A stretch of DNA of 64,000 nucleotides from DATAYA01 sp963754235 (GTDB lineage Bacteria > Pseudomonadota > Alphaproteobacteria > Acetobacterales > Acetobacteraceae). Location of the stretch: positions 65,472 to 129,471 of the forward strand of contig CAVWFK010000016.1 of the NCBI GenBank assembly GCA_963754235.1, in the 5' to 3' direction. Made by a program: the position numbers and the translations under genes. Positions 27,075-35,665 of this stretch are shown here, in pieces (within the stretch, counting starts at the first letter, position 1; each line of letters begins with the position of its first letter). A model generated the notes under the pieces. That model was not told where the DNA came from. It was given only the letters and a program-made list of their open reading frames with translations, and did no database searches.

Positions 27075-28646
27075 ATGCGACGCAGGGATCTGGCGTGGCT
27101 CGGTGTGGTCGCCGGCATCGCCTTGGGTGCGCCGCCGGCACATGCCGCGCGGTTCAAGTGCCCCCGCCTGGGCGGGAACCTCACCTTCGGTCAGGAAGCC
27201 AACGTCAACAGCCTCGACATGATGGCCTCGAGTGCGATCTCGACCCGCAACATCGCCATGAACATCTTCGAGACGCTGGTCACCCGCGGCGACGACAATC
27301 GCCCGATTCTCGAACTAGCCGACTCACTCACCCAATCGCCGGACAAGCTGACCTACACCTTCAAACTGCGTCGCGGCGTCACCTTCCAGAACGGCAAGAA
27401 ATTGACCTCGGCGGACGTTCTCGCCTCGTTCGAGCGCTACAAGCGGATCGGGCTGCAGCGCAACACGTTGGACAACGTGGCGAGCTGGGAAGCACCCGAT
27501 GCGGAGACCTTCGTCATTAGACTGAAGCAGGTGCAGCCGACTTTCATCGAGCAGCTCAGCTCGTTCGCCGTGCCGATCGTGATCATCCCGGCGGAGGAGA
27601 AGAACGACTCGCCGGCGCAATTGAAGATCATTGGAACCGGACCGTGGCAACTGGTCAATTACGCGCCCGGCAGCCAGGTGCGACTGAAGCGCTTCGACGG
27701 TTACGCGCCGAATACGCGTTTCGAGGACAGGAACGGCTTCGGCGGCTACAAGCAGGCCTGCGTCGACAGCGTGACCTTTCGTATCGTGACTGAACCGCAG
27801 GCTCGCGTGGCCGGGATCGAAACGGGCGAGCTGCAAGGTGTCGAGGACCTGCCGACAAGGGCGCTCGCTGCACTGAAGAACAACAAGAATATCGTTCTGA
27901 TGCCGCTTCTCAACTGGTGGATCCAGATTGCCTACCCGAACCTGTCGCAGGCGCCGACCGACAATCTTGCGTTCCGCAAGGCGGTGATGGCGACGCTGAA
28001 CATGGACGATATCATGGATGCGGCGACGGACGGGAATTACCGGCTGAACGTCGGCTTCCAGTATCCCAACCAGCCGACTTACACCGATGCCGGCAAGGAC
28101 ACCTACAACCTTCACGACCCGGCGCTGGCAAAGCGTTATCTCGCGCAGGCCGGCTACAAGGGCGAGCCGGTCACCCTGCTGACGAACAAGGACTACACCT
28201 CGATGTACAATGCCGCCCTGGTGATGGCGGAGCAGCTAAAGGCGATCGGGATCAACGCGAAGCTGAGGGTGGTGGACTGGCCGACATCGATCGCGATGCG
28301 GCAGAAGCCCAATTCGGGTTGGAACTATTTCTTCACCGGCTGGGGAACCGAGCCCTCGCTGGGGCCGATCCCGACCATGCAGGTCCTGGTGCCGCCCCAC
28401 CCCGTCTATTCGCCGAAGCCCGGCCAAGAGGATCCAAAGCTGGCGGCGGACTTCCACGACATGGTGAGCCTGCCGACGGCCGAAGCCCGACAGGCGGCAT
28501 TCGCGCGCATGCAGAAGCGGACGCTGGAGCAGGCCTACGTCCTGCCGTTCGGCTCGCTGACCAAGGTGCAAGCGGTGCGGTCGAATGTGAATGGGTTCAA
28601 GCCGTTCCGAATTCCACGCATGTCGAACGTCTGGTTTGCAGAGTAG
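27075..28646 (+). CDS. Solute-binding protein family 5 (peptide-type), orphan
   Basis: 523 residues from ATG at 27075, chosen because GAGGAGA sits seven bases upstream and a clean signal peptide follows (LAWLGVVAGIALGAPPAHA). The mature chain shows LTFGQEANVNSLDMMASSA, TYTFKLRRGVTFQNGKKLTS and GTGPWQLVNYAPGS, standard for SBP_bac_5. No permease or ATPase gene is next to it, so it must borrow a transporter elsewhere. It lies between the rlmH fragment and yciE/rlmH and may be a later arrival. Confidence 0.87.
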   Translation: MRRRDLAWLGVVAGIALGAPPAHAARFKCPRLGGNLTFGQEANVNSLDMMASSAISTRNIAMNIFETLVTRGDDNRPILELADSLTQSPDKLTYTFKLRRGVTFQNGKKLTSADVLASFERYKRIGLQRNTLDNVASWEAPDAETFVIRLKQVQPTFIEQLSSFAVPIVIIPAEEKNDSPAQLKIIGTGPWQLVNYAPGSQVRLKRFDGYAPNTRFEDRNGFGGYKQACVDSVTFRIVTEPQARVAGIETGELQGVEDLPTRALAALKNNKNIVLMPLLNWWIQIAYPNLSQAPTDNLAFRKAVMATLNMDDIMDAATDGNYRLNVGFQYPNQPTYTDAGKDTYNLHDPALAKRYLAQAGYKGEPVTLLTNKDYTSMYNAALVMAEQLKAIGINAKLRVVDWPTSIAMRQKPNSGWNYFFTGWGTEPSLGPIPTMQVLVPPHPVYSPKPGQEDPKLAADFHDMVSLPTAEARQAAFARMQKRTLEQAYVLPFGSLTKVQAVRSNVNGFKPFRIPRMSNVWFAE

Positions 28647-28694
28647 CCGCGGGGGGCGCGACGAGCCACGGCTCGCCGCACCCGCGCGCCGCGG
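28647..28694. terminator. Nested inverted repeat between convergent genes
   Basis: Outer arms CCGCGG at 28647 and 28689 and an inner hairpin CGAGCC/GGCTCG lie in the 48-bp gap between the ends of the binding-protein gene (+) and yciE (-). There is no long T run, so this is a probable, not certain, bidirectional terminator. Confidence 0.45.
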
Positions 28695-29198
28695 TCAGGC
28701 CGCCTTGCGGTTCACCCGGCTCTCGGCGATGCGCGTCAGCTTCTGATCTGCGGCCTTCTCCTCGGCGAGCGTCTCCTCGAGCACCCGCGCGCAATCCTGG
28801 CGCCCGAGCTGCCGCGCATACGCGATCAGGGAGCCGTAGCGCGTGATCTCGTAGTGCTCGACCGCCTGCGCCGCGGACAGCATCGCGGCGTCGCACACAT
28901 CCGGATCGCCGCAATCGGAGATGATCTCCTTTGCCTCATCGAGTATGCCGTCGATGGCCGGGCAGTTCACGCCCTTCGGTTCGAGGCCGTGCATCTGGAA
29001 CACGTGCTCCAGCCGCCTCACGTGACCTTGCGTTTCGGTCAGATGGTGCTGGAAGGCGCTCTTCAGCTCGGGGTTGGACGCCTTCGCTGCCATTGTGGGC
29101 AGGTTTTTCGTGATCTGCTGCTCGGCGTAGTAGATGTCCCGCAGCGTGTGGACGAACAGGTCGTCCAGCGTCTTGATCGGCTTGGAAAACAGGGCCAT
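28695..29198 (-). CDS. YciE/DUF892 ferritin-like stress protein
   Basis: 167 residues from ATG at 29198 with GGAGG six bases ahead. The sequence KTLDDLFVHTLRDIYYAEQQI and later AQAVEHYEITRYGSLIAYA are the standard four-helix-bundle motifs of the YciE family, with metal-type Glu and His (YYAEQ, HYEI). Members are induced by osmotic or oxidative stress and resemble ferritins; their reaction is not established. Length is normal. Confidence 0.88.
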   Translation of the reverse strand: MALFSKPIKTLDDLFVHTLRDIYYAEQQITKNLPTMAAKASNPELKSAFQHHLTETQGHVRRLEHVFQMHGLEPKGVNCPAIDGILDEAKEIISDCGDPDVCDAAMLSAAQAVEHYEITRYGSLIAYARQLGRQDCARVLEETLAEEKAADQKLTRIAESRVNRKAA

Positions 29199-29308
29199 GA
29201 CGTGCCTCCGGTCACTCGGGTGATCCGGGTCGAACGCTGGCTTGCGCGGCATGGTTCTGAGTTCCGGCCCGCCGGATTCGCACATCGAGGCGAGACCGCT
29301 CCGCTTGC

Positions 29309-29770
29309 TCACCCCCGCCCGCCGCGATGATACGGATGACCGGCCGCGATCGAGCGCGCCCGGTAGAGTTGTTCGGCCAGCATCGCGCGGGCCAGGAAAT
29401 GCGGCCAGGTGAGGCGGCCTAGTGAGAGCGCCGCGTCGGCACGGGCGAGGACCGCCGCATCCAGGCCCTCGGCACCGCCGATCAGGAAACAGACGGGGCG
29501 GGCGGAGGCGAGCCAGCGTTCCAGCAGTGCCGCCAGCGCTTCGCTGTCGGGCGCGGCGCCGGCAGGGTCGAGGGCGATTGCGAATGCGCCCGGCGGCAGC
29601 GCATCGAGCAGCGCGGCACCCTCGCGGCGGCGGCGCTCGGCAGGGGCGCCGCGGGCCTCGGCGATCTCGGTGAGCGCCAGCCTCGGCCGCAGGCGCTCGG
29701 CGTAGCGGGCGAACAACGCGGCTTCGGGGGCATCGCGCGGCGGCCGCCCGATCGCGATCACCCGAAGCAC
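29309..29770 (-). CDS. rlmH: 23S rRNA pseudouridine(1915) N3-methyltransferase RlmH
   Basis: 153 residues from a GTG start at 29770 (VLRVIAIGRPPRD). The SPOUT-fold SAM site CFLIGGAEGLDAAV and the closing segments LTWPHFLARAMLAEQLYRA and GHPYHRGG match RlmH throughout. It methylates pseudouridine 1915 in helix 69 of 23S rRNA on the assembled ribosome. It follows the nadD-rsfS gene by 17 bp, the usual neighbour order. Confidence 0.88.
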   Translation of the reverse strand: MLRVIAIGRPPRDAPEAALFARYAERLRPRLALTEIAEARGAPAERRRREGAALLDALPPGAFAIALDPAGAAPDSEALAALLERWLASARPVCFLIGGAEGLDAAVLARADAALSLGRLTWPHFLARAMLAEQLYRARSIAAGHPYHRGGRG

Positions 29771-29787
29771 GGCACGCGGAGCATGGG

Positions 29788-30939
29788 TCAGCCGGTGGCG
29801 CCCGTCCCTTCCACCGGCTCGTCCAGCTCCGCGCCCCACATGCGTTCGAGCGCATAAAGGACGCGCGCCTCCGGCTTGAACAGATGAACCACGATGTCGC
29901 CGGCGTCGATCAGCACCCAATCGGAGCCGCGGCCACCCTCGGTGCGCAGGCGCTTGAGGCCGGCCTCGTGCAGCCGTTCCTCCAGATGCGTCGCCATCGC
30001 GGCGATCTGGCGGTCGGCGAGCCCGGTCGCGATCACCATGCGGTCGGCGAAGGCGGCGCGGCCGGCGATGTCGAGCGTGACCACGTCCTCGGCCTTGTCG
30101 TCCGCCAGGCTGTCCGCGATCACGGCGGTCAGGCGATCGAGCGCCGCATCGTCCACCGCCGCCGGGCGGCGGGCGGCGGCCTGACGCGGTCCGGCGGCGG
30201 CGGCGGCCTTGCGGGGTGTCGCGCGGCGCCGCGGCGCCGGGGCGTCGGGCGATGAGGTGCGGGCGGCGTCGGGGTTGGTGGCGATGGCTTTCTCTCCTTG
30301 TTCGGCGCGAAGCCCCCGTTCGGCACGAAGCGACGTCGCCGAGACGCCGCGCTGCGCCGCCGGCAGGAACGCCCAGGCGGGCGGCGGCGCGTCGGCCAGC
30401 GTGGTCGCACCCGCCGGGTTGCGGCGGGCGCGGGCGAGGCATCGCGCCGCCGGCCCCGCCAGCGCGCGCAGACTGTAGGTGGGGCGCGGCAGCACGGCAA
30501 AAGGCAAAGCCGTCACGATCTCGCGCCAGTGCCGCCAGCGCGGCAGTTGCGCCAGATTGTCCGCCCCCATCAGCCAGACGAAGCGAGTGCGGGGAAACCG
30601 CGCTTGCAGCGCGCGCACCGTATCGGCGGTGTAGCGTGTGCCGAGCCGCGCCTCGATGCCGGTCGCGAGCACCCGTCGCCCGTCGGCGATCGTTCGCGCC
30701 GAGGCGAGCCGGGCGGCGAGCGGCGCCATCCCGTCGCGCGGCTTGAGCGGATTGCCCGGCGAGACCAGCAGCCAGACCTGATCGAGCCGCAGCCGCCGGC
30801 GCGCGACCTCGGCGATGTGACGGTGCCCCGAATGCGCGGGGTTAAACGAGCCGCCGAGCAGGCCCACGCGCACCCGCCGCCGGTCGCCGAAGCGCGGCAG
30901 CGGGTCGGGCGGACCGTGCCGCCCCACGCTCTCAGGCAT
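29788..30939 (-). CDS. NadD-RsfS fusion: nicotinate-nucleotide adenylyltransferase joined to ribosomal silencing factor
   Basis: 383 residues in one open frame. Residues 1-210 are NadD, with the nucleotide-binding VGLLGGSFNPAHSGH, MGADNLAQLPRW and the C-terminal SATSLRAERGL of the ISSTxIR type. Residues 270-383 are RsfS (VTLDIAGRAAFADRMVIATG, then DWVLIDAGDIVVHLF and YALERMWG). The linker is Ala/Arg/Pro-rich. NadD makes NaAD in NAD synthesis; RsfS binds uL14 and blocks subunit joining in starvation. They are normally separate neighbouring genes. Between them lies AAGGAG followed by an ATC codon where an RsfS start would be expected. No stop occurs in the linker frame. It overlaps the lepA stop by eight bases. 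Confidence 0.8.
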   Translation of the reverse strand: MPESVGRHGPPDPLPRFGDRRRVRVGLLGGSFNPAHSGHRHIAEVARRRLRLDQVWLLVSPGNPLKPRDGMAPLAARLASARTIADGRRVLATGIEARLGTRYTADTVRALQARFPRTRFVWLMGADNLAQLPRWRHWREIVTALPFAVLPRPTYSLRALAGPAARCLARARRNPAGATTLADAPPPAWAFLPAAQRGVSATSLRAERGLRAEQGEKAIATNPDAARTSSPDAPAPRRRATPRKAAAAAGPRQAAARRPAAVDDAALDRLTAVIADSLADDKAEDVVTLDIAGRAAFADRMVIATGLADRQIAAMATHLEERLHEAGLKRLRTEGGRGSDWVLIDAGDIVVHLFKPEARVLYALERMWGAELDEPVEGTGATG

Positions 30940-32737
30940 CCATCTTGAGCGCCGCGAGGAAGGCCGATTGCGGGATCTCCACCTTGCCGAACTGGCGCAT
31001 CCGCTTCTTGCCCTCCTTCTGCTTCTCCAGGAGCTTGCGCTTGCGGGTGATGTCGCCGCCATAGCATTTCGCGGTCACGTCCTTGGATAGCGCGCTGATC
31101 GTCTCTCGCGCGATCACCCGTCCGCCGATCGCCGCCTGCACTGCGATCTTGAACAACTGGCGGGGGATCAGCTCCTTCAGCCGCGCACAGATCGCGCGGC
31201 CGCGGCCTTCGGCGGCGCTGCGGTGCGCGACGAAGCCGAGCGCATCCACCGGATCGCCGTTGACCAGGATCGAGATGCGCACGAGGTCGCTCGCGGCGTA
31301 GCCGTCCATGGCGTAGTCGAAGCTCGCATAGCCGCGGCTGACCGATTTCAGCCGGTCGTAGAAATCGAACACGACCTCGTTCAGCGGCAGCCGATAGACC
31401 GCCATCGCGCGCTCGCCCACGTAGGTGAGATCGACGTGCTGGCCGCGGCGTTCGTTGCACAGCGCGAGCACCGCGCCGAGATAGTCGTCGGGAACCAGGA
31501 TCGTCGCCCTGATCCACGGCTCCTCGATATGGTCGATCACGCTGCCGTCGGGCATGTCGGCGGGGTTGTGCAGCTCCTGCATGGTCCCGTTGGTGCGGTG
31601 GACGCGATAGACGACCGAGGGCGCGGTCGCGATCAGATCGAGCGAGAACTCGCGCGCCAGCCGCTCCTGCACGATCTCGAGATGCAAAAGGCCGAGGAAT
31701 CCGCAGCGAAAGCCGAAGCCGAGCGCGGCCGAGGTCTCCGGCTCGTAGTAAAAGCTCGCGTCATTGAGTTGCAGCCGGCCCAGGCTCTCGCGCAGCTTCT
31801 CGAAATCATCGGCGTCGGTCGGATAGAGGCCGCACCACACCACCGGGACCGCCGGTTTGAAGCCGGGCAGCGGAGCGGCGGCGGGCGTACGGTCGTCGGT
31901 GATCGTGTCGCCGATCCGGCAGTCGGCGACGGTCTTGATCGCGGCGGTGATGTAGCCGATCTCGCCCGCGCCGAGCTCGTCGGCCGCGACCATCTTGGGC
32001 GTGAACAGACCGGTCTGCTCGACCGCGTGCACGGCCCCCGTGGACATCATGCGGATGCGCTGGCCGCGCCGCAGCCGCCCGTCCTTGACCCGCACCAGGA
32101 TCACCACGCCCAGATAGGGGTCGTACCAGCTATCGACCAGCAGGGCCTTGAGCGGTGCGGCCGCATCCCCCCGCGGCGCCGGCAGCCGCGCGACCAGCGC
32201 CTCCAGCACGCCTTCGATGCCGAAGCCGGTCTTGGCGCTGACCAGCAGCGCGTCGGCGGCGGGCAGGCCGATCACGTCCTCGATCTGCTGACGGACGCGT
32301 TCCGGCTCGGCAGCCGGAAGGTCAATTTTGTTCAGCACCGGCACGATCTCGTGGTTGGCCTCGATCGCCTGATAGACGTTGGCCAGCGTCTGCGCCTCGA
32401 CGCCCTGGGTCGCATCCACCACCAGCAGGCTGCCCTCGCAGGCGGCGAGGCTGCGGCTCACTTCGTAGGCGAAATCGACGTGGCCGGGCGTGTCCATCAG
32501 GTTGAGGGCGTAGGTCTCTCCGTCCGGGGCACGCCAGGAGAGGCGCACGGTCTGCGCCTTGATGGTGATGCCGCGCTCCCGCTCGAGGTCCATGCTGTCG
32601 AGCACCTGCTCGTGCATCTCGCGCTCCGGCAGCGCGCCGGTCGCCTGGATCAGCCGGTCGGCGAGCGTGGACTTGCCGTGGTCGATATGGGCGATGATCG
32701 CGAAGTTCCGGATGCGATCGAGGGGGGTGGCGGTCAT
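30932..32737 (-). CDS. lepA: Elongation factor 4 (LepA)
   Basis: 601 residues from ATG at 32737. GTPase motifs are AHIDHGKST, DTPGHVDF and NKIDLP. The LepA-specific C-terminal domain ends GDITRKRKLLEKQKEGKKRM. It is a ribosome-binding translational GTPase acting on stalled or mis-translocated ribosomes. Length and order are normal. It precedes the nadD-rsfS gene. Confidence 0.95.
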   Translation of the reverse strand: MTATPLDRIRNFAIIAHIDHGKSTLADRLIQATGALPEREMHEQVLDSMDLERERGITIKAQTVRLSWRAPDGETYALNLMDTPGHVDFAYEVSRSLAACEGSLLVVDATQGVEAQTLANVYQAIEANHEIVPVLNKIDLPAAEPERVRQQIEDVIGLPAADALLVSAKTGFGIEGVLEALVARLPAPRGDAAAPLKALLVDSWYDPYLGVVILVRVKDGRLRRGQRIRMMSTGAVHAVEQTGLFTPKMVAADELGAGEIGYITAAIKTVADCRIGDTITDDRTPAAAPLPGFKPAVPVVWCGLYPTDADDFEKLRESLGRLQLNDASFYYEPETSAALGFGFRCGFLGLLHLEIVQERLAREFSLDLIATAPSVVYRVHRTNGTMQELHNPADMPDGSVIDHIEEPWIRATILVPDDYLGAVLALCNERRGQHVDLTYVGERAMAVYRLPLNEVVFDFYDRLKSVSRGYASFDYAMDGYAASDLVRISILVNGDPVDALGFVAHRSAAEGRGRAICARLKELIPRQLFKIAVQAAIGGRVIARETISALSKDVTAKCYGGDITRKRKLLEKQKEGKKRMRQFGKVEIPQSAFLAALKMDA

Positions 32738-32793
32738 GGCGGAACAGATAGGGGGAAACCGGGGCGGTGTCAGCGGGCCGCTACCGGAGCCCG

Positions 32794-33804
32794 CTATCTT
32801 AGTCCAGCCCGGCGCAGCTTGGTGAGGTTGTCCAGATACACCACCGCCGCGATCAGCAGTCCCTCGATCACCATCTCCCAGAACGGGTCCACGCCGAGCA
32901 AATTGGCGCCGTTGCCGATCGTGGTGAACAGCAGGGCGCCGATGAAGCAGCCGATGATGCTGCCGCGGCCGCCGAACAGGCTGGCCCCGCCCACCACCGC
33001 CGCCGCGATCGCCTGCAGCTCGTAGCCGCCGGCCGCTGTCGGCGTGCCCATCGACAGGCGTGCGACCAGCAGCATCCCGCCGATCGCGGCGAAGCACGCC
33101 GACAGGCCATAGGCCGCGAGGGTCACCACCGTCACGTTGATGCCGACGCGCTGCGCCGCCTCGGCGTTGCTGCCGATCGCGTACATGTAGCGGCCGATCC
33201 GGGTGGCACTCAGCATGAAATGGCTGAGAGCCCCGATCACCGCCATCACCACGAACAGGGTCGGCACGAACAGCACTGTCGTGTCCGCGACCACGTGCAG
33301 CTCCGGCGGCATCCCGGCGATCGTCATTCCCCCGGAGAGCAGCAATGCGAGGCCCCGGAACCCCTGCAGCCCGGCGAGTGTCACGATAAAGGCCGGGATG
33401 CCCAGCCGGTCGATCGCGAGCCCGTTGATCACCCCGATCAGCAGCCCGAGCGCGATGCCCGCCAGCCCCGCGAGCGCCACCGGCACGTGGGCCGCCAGCA
33501 GCAGCGCGAAGACGATCCCGACCAGTCCCGCGACCGATCCGACGGACAGATCGATCCCGGCCAGGATGATCGAGAACAGCTCGCCGAAGGCGATCACGCT
33601 CGCGATCGAGACCTGGCGCAGGATGTTGGTGATGTTGCCAACGGTCCAGAAATACGGGCTGGCGAGGGCCAGCAGCACCCAGATCGCGACCGTCAGTGCC
33701 GCGACATAGGTCTCCACCGGCAGGCGATGGCGCCAGCCACCGAAGGCCGCCCGGCCCCGGCCGGACGCGGCCAGTGCCGGATCGGCAGTGGTGCCGCCGG
33801 CCAT
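32794..33804 (-). CDS. Ribose/xylose-type ABC transporter permease
   Basis: 336 residues with about nine membrane helices. The segments GIDLSVGSVAGLVGIVFALL, GIPAFIVTLAGLQGFRGLALL and AIGSNAEAAQRVGINV are hallmarks of RbsC-type sugar permeases. It follows the binding-protein gene with a four-base gap. The order ATPase, binding protein, permease on the minus strand makes a complete sugar importer, placed between pheT and lepA. Confidence 0.9.
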   Translation of the reverse strand: MAGGTTADPALAASGRGRAAFGGWRHRLPVETYVAALTVAIWVLLALASPYFWTVGNITNILRQVSIASVIAFGELFSIILAGIDLSVGSVAGLVGIVFALLLAAHVPVALAGLAGIALGLLIGVINGLAIDRLGIPAFIVTLAGLQGFRGLALLLSGGMTIAGMPPELHVVADTTVLFVPTLFVVMAVIGALSHFMLSATRIGRYMYAIGSNAEAAQRVGINVTVVTLAAYGLSACFAAIGGMLLVARLSMGTPTAAGGYELQAIAAAVVGGASLFGGRGSIIGCFIGALLFTTIGNGANLLGVDPFWEMVIEGLLIAAVVYLDNLTKLRRAGLR

Positions 33805-33808
33805 CGCC

Positions 33809-34807
33809 TCACTCGCCCAGGAATGCCGTGAGCTTGTATTTCTTCGGGTCGAGCAGCCCCGCCATCGCCGGACTGTCGATGTTCTTCTTGGTGATCACCT
33901 GCACGCCGCTGTCCACGAATTTCGGGAACACGACGCCATGCGCTGCGGCGAGCGCGTACCAGACGCCGGCATAGCCCATCATGTAGGGATTCTGCACGAT
34001 CAGCGCGTCGATCACGCCGCTGCGGAGGAAGCGGACCTCCTGGTCGTCGGTGTCGAAGGCGACGAGGCAGAGCTTGGATCCGAGCTTCTTGTCCGAGACC
34101 GCGATGCCGGAGCCGTCGCCCTCGAACTCGTTGTCGGCGAAGATGCCGACCATATCGGGCGTCTTGGTCAGCAGGTCCTCGGTATCCGACAGCGCCTTGC
34201 TGGCGTCGTTGTTGCCGACGCGGTGATCGACGATTTTGATGTCGGGGTATTTCTTGATTTGCTCCACGAAGCCCTTGTCGCGGTCGTTCAGCGACTGCGC
34301 GCCGGCGAGCGCGGTCAGATATGCGACTTTCCCGGCAGCCTTGCCGGTGCGCGCCTTGATGCAGGCAGCGATCTCGTCGGCAGCCTTCCTCCCGCCGGTC
34401 TCGTTGTTGGTGGCGAGGAAGGTCACGTATTTGTCGGTCTTCGCCGCGCTGTCGATCATGATCACCGGAATGCCGGCCGCGGTCGCGTTCGCGATCGGCT
34501 GCGCGAGTGCGACCGCGTTGGTCGACGCGATCACGAGCGCGGTCGGATGGGTCGCGATCGCGTTGTCGGTGACGTTCACCTCGCCTGCGACGTCGGTTTC
34601 GGCCGTCGCCCCCAGCGTCTCGATCTTGACGCCGAGCACCTTGGCCGCCGCGCGCGCGCCGTCGAACACCGTCGCCCAGAACGGCGAGGTCGTCGCCTTG
34701 ACGATGACCGGGATGCGCGCGTTGCCGAATTGCTGCGCCTCGGCGGGCCGCATCGTGGCGGCGGCCGCGAGCGCCACCGCACTCAGCAACAGTGCCTTCT
34801 TGAGCAT
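33809..34807 (-). CDS. Sugar ABC transporter periplasmic binding protein
   Basis: 332 residues with a signal peptide (MLKKALLLSAVALAAAATM). The type I fold shows IPVIVKATTSPFWATVFDGA, then TALVIASTNAVALAQPI, GIPVIMIDSAA and VGIFADNEFEGDGSG, as in ribose/xylitol-type binding proteins. The start overlaps the ATPase stop by one base. The specific sugar or polyol is not deducible. Confidence 0.88.
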   Translation of the reverse strand: MLKKALLLSAVALAAAATMRPAEAQQFGNARIPVIVKATTSPFWATVFDGARAAAKVLGVKIETLGATAETDVAGEVNVTDNAIATHPTALVIASTNAVALAQPIANATAAGIPVIMIDSAAKTDKYVTFLATNNETGGRKAADEIAACIKARTGKAAGKVAYLTALAGAQSLNDRDKGFVEQIKKYPDIKIVDHRVGNNDASKALSDTEDLLTKTPDMVGIFADNEFEGDGSGIAVSDKKLGSKLCLVAFDTDDQEVRFLRSGVIDALIVQNPYMMGYAGVWYALAAAHGVVFPKFVDSGVQVITKKNIDSPAMAGLLDPKKYKLTAFLGE

Positions 34808-35613
34808 CAGCCTTCCTCCTTTTCGTGCGCGTGTTCGGCGAGCAGCGCGTCGGCCTGCTTGTTGTCTGAGAGTCCGGTCATGTAGGCGACCAGCGTACGC
34901 TGGTCGGTATCGTGCGCGCGTGCGACGTGCACGATGCGGCCGCGATACATCACCGCGATGCGGTCGGCAACCTCCAGGATCTCGATCAGGTTGTGGCCGA
35001 TATAGATCACGCCCACGCCCTCGGCGGCGAGGCGACGGGTGAGCGAGACGACATGCTCGCGCTCCATCACCGCCAGCGCCGCGGTGGGTTCGTCCAGGAT
35101 CACCACCTTGGCGTGCCAATAGAGCGCGCGCGCGATCGAGACCGCCTGCCGCTGCCCGCCGGACAGGCGAGAGACGGTGCGCGCCTGGCGCGGAATGCGG
35201 GTTTCGATGCGATCCAGCAGCGCCTGCGTCTCGCGCGCGATCGCCGCGTTGTCCACCACCGGCACCACGCCGAGCAGCCGGCGCACCGGCTCGCGGCCGA
35301 GGAAGATGTTGGCACCGACCGAGAGCTCGTCGGCGAGTGCGAGATCCTGATAGACGGTCTCGATCCCGAGCCGCCGCCCCTCGGCGGGTGAGGCGATGCG
35401 CACCGGCCGGCCGGCCAGCCGGATCTCGCCGCCGTCGGGCTGATAGACCCCGGCGACATGCTTGATCAGCGTCGATTTGCCGGCGCCGTTGTCGCCGACG
35501 ACAGCGAGCACCTCGCCCGCGTGCAGGTCGAGATCGACGCCGCGCAGCACCTCGATCGGGCCGAAGTTTTTGGTCAGGCCCGCGATGGCGAGCAGCGGCT
35601 CCACGCCCGGCAT
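34807..35613 (-). CDS. Sugar ABC transporter ATP-binding protein (single-domain)
   Basis: 268 residues from ATG at 35613 with AGGGGAA just upstream; an ATG at 35637 is also in frame. Walker A is GDNGAGKST, the signature is LSGGQRQAVSIARAL and Walker B is VVILDEPTAAL. Unlike RbsA it has only one ATPase unit, so it must act as a homodimer, as in FrcA-type systems. The C-terminal tail is Glu/His-rich. Confidence 0.88.
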   Translation of the reverse strand: MPGVEPLLAIAGLTKNFGPIEVLRGVDLDLHAGEVLAVVGDNGAGKSTLIKHVAGVYQPDGGEIRLAGRPVRIASPAEGRRLGIETVYQDLALADELSVGANIFLGREPVRRLLGVVPVVDNAAIARETQALLDRIETRIPRQARTVSRLSGGQRQAVSIARALYWHAKVVILDEPTAALAVMEREHVVSLTRRLAAEGVGVIYIGHNLIEILEVADRIAVMYRGRIVHVARAHDTDQRTLVAYMTGLSDNKQADALLAEHAHEKEEG

Positions 35614-35665
35614 TTCCCCTGGTGGCCTCGGCCCCAAGGTGGCGCCGCGCGCGCCGGTGCGTCAA

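Noticed and set aside
31223..33025. 600-codon plus-strand open frame
   Set aside because: Antisense to lepA, which is intact and highly conserved.
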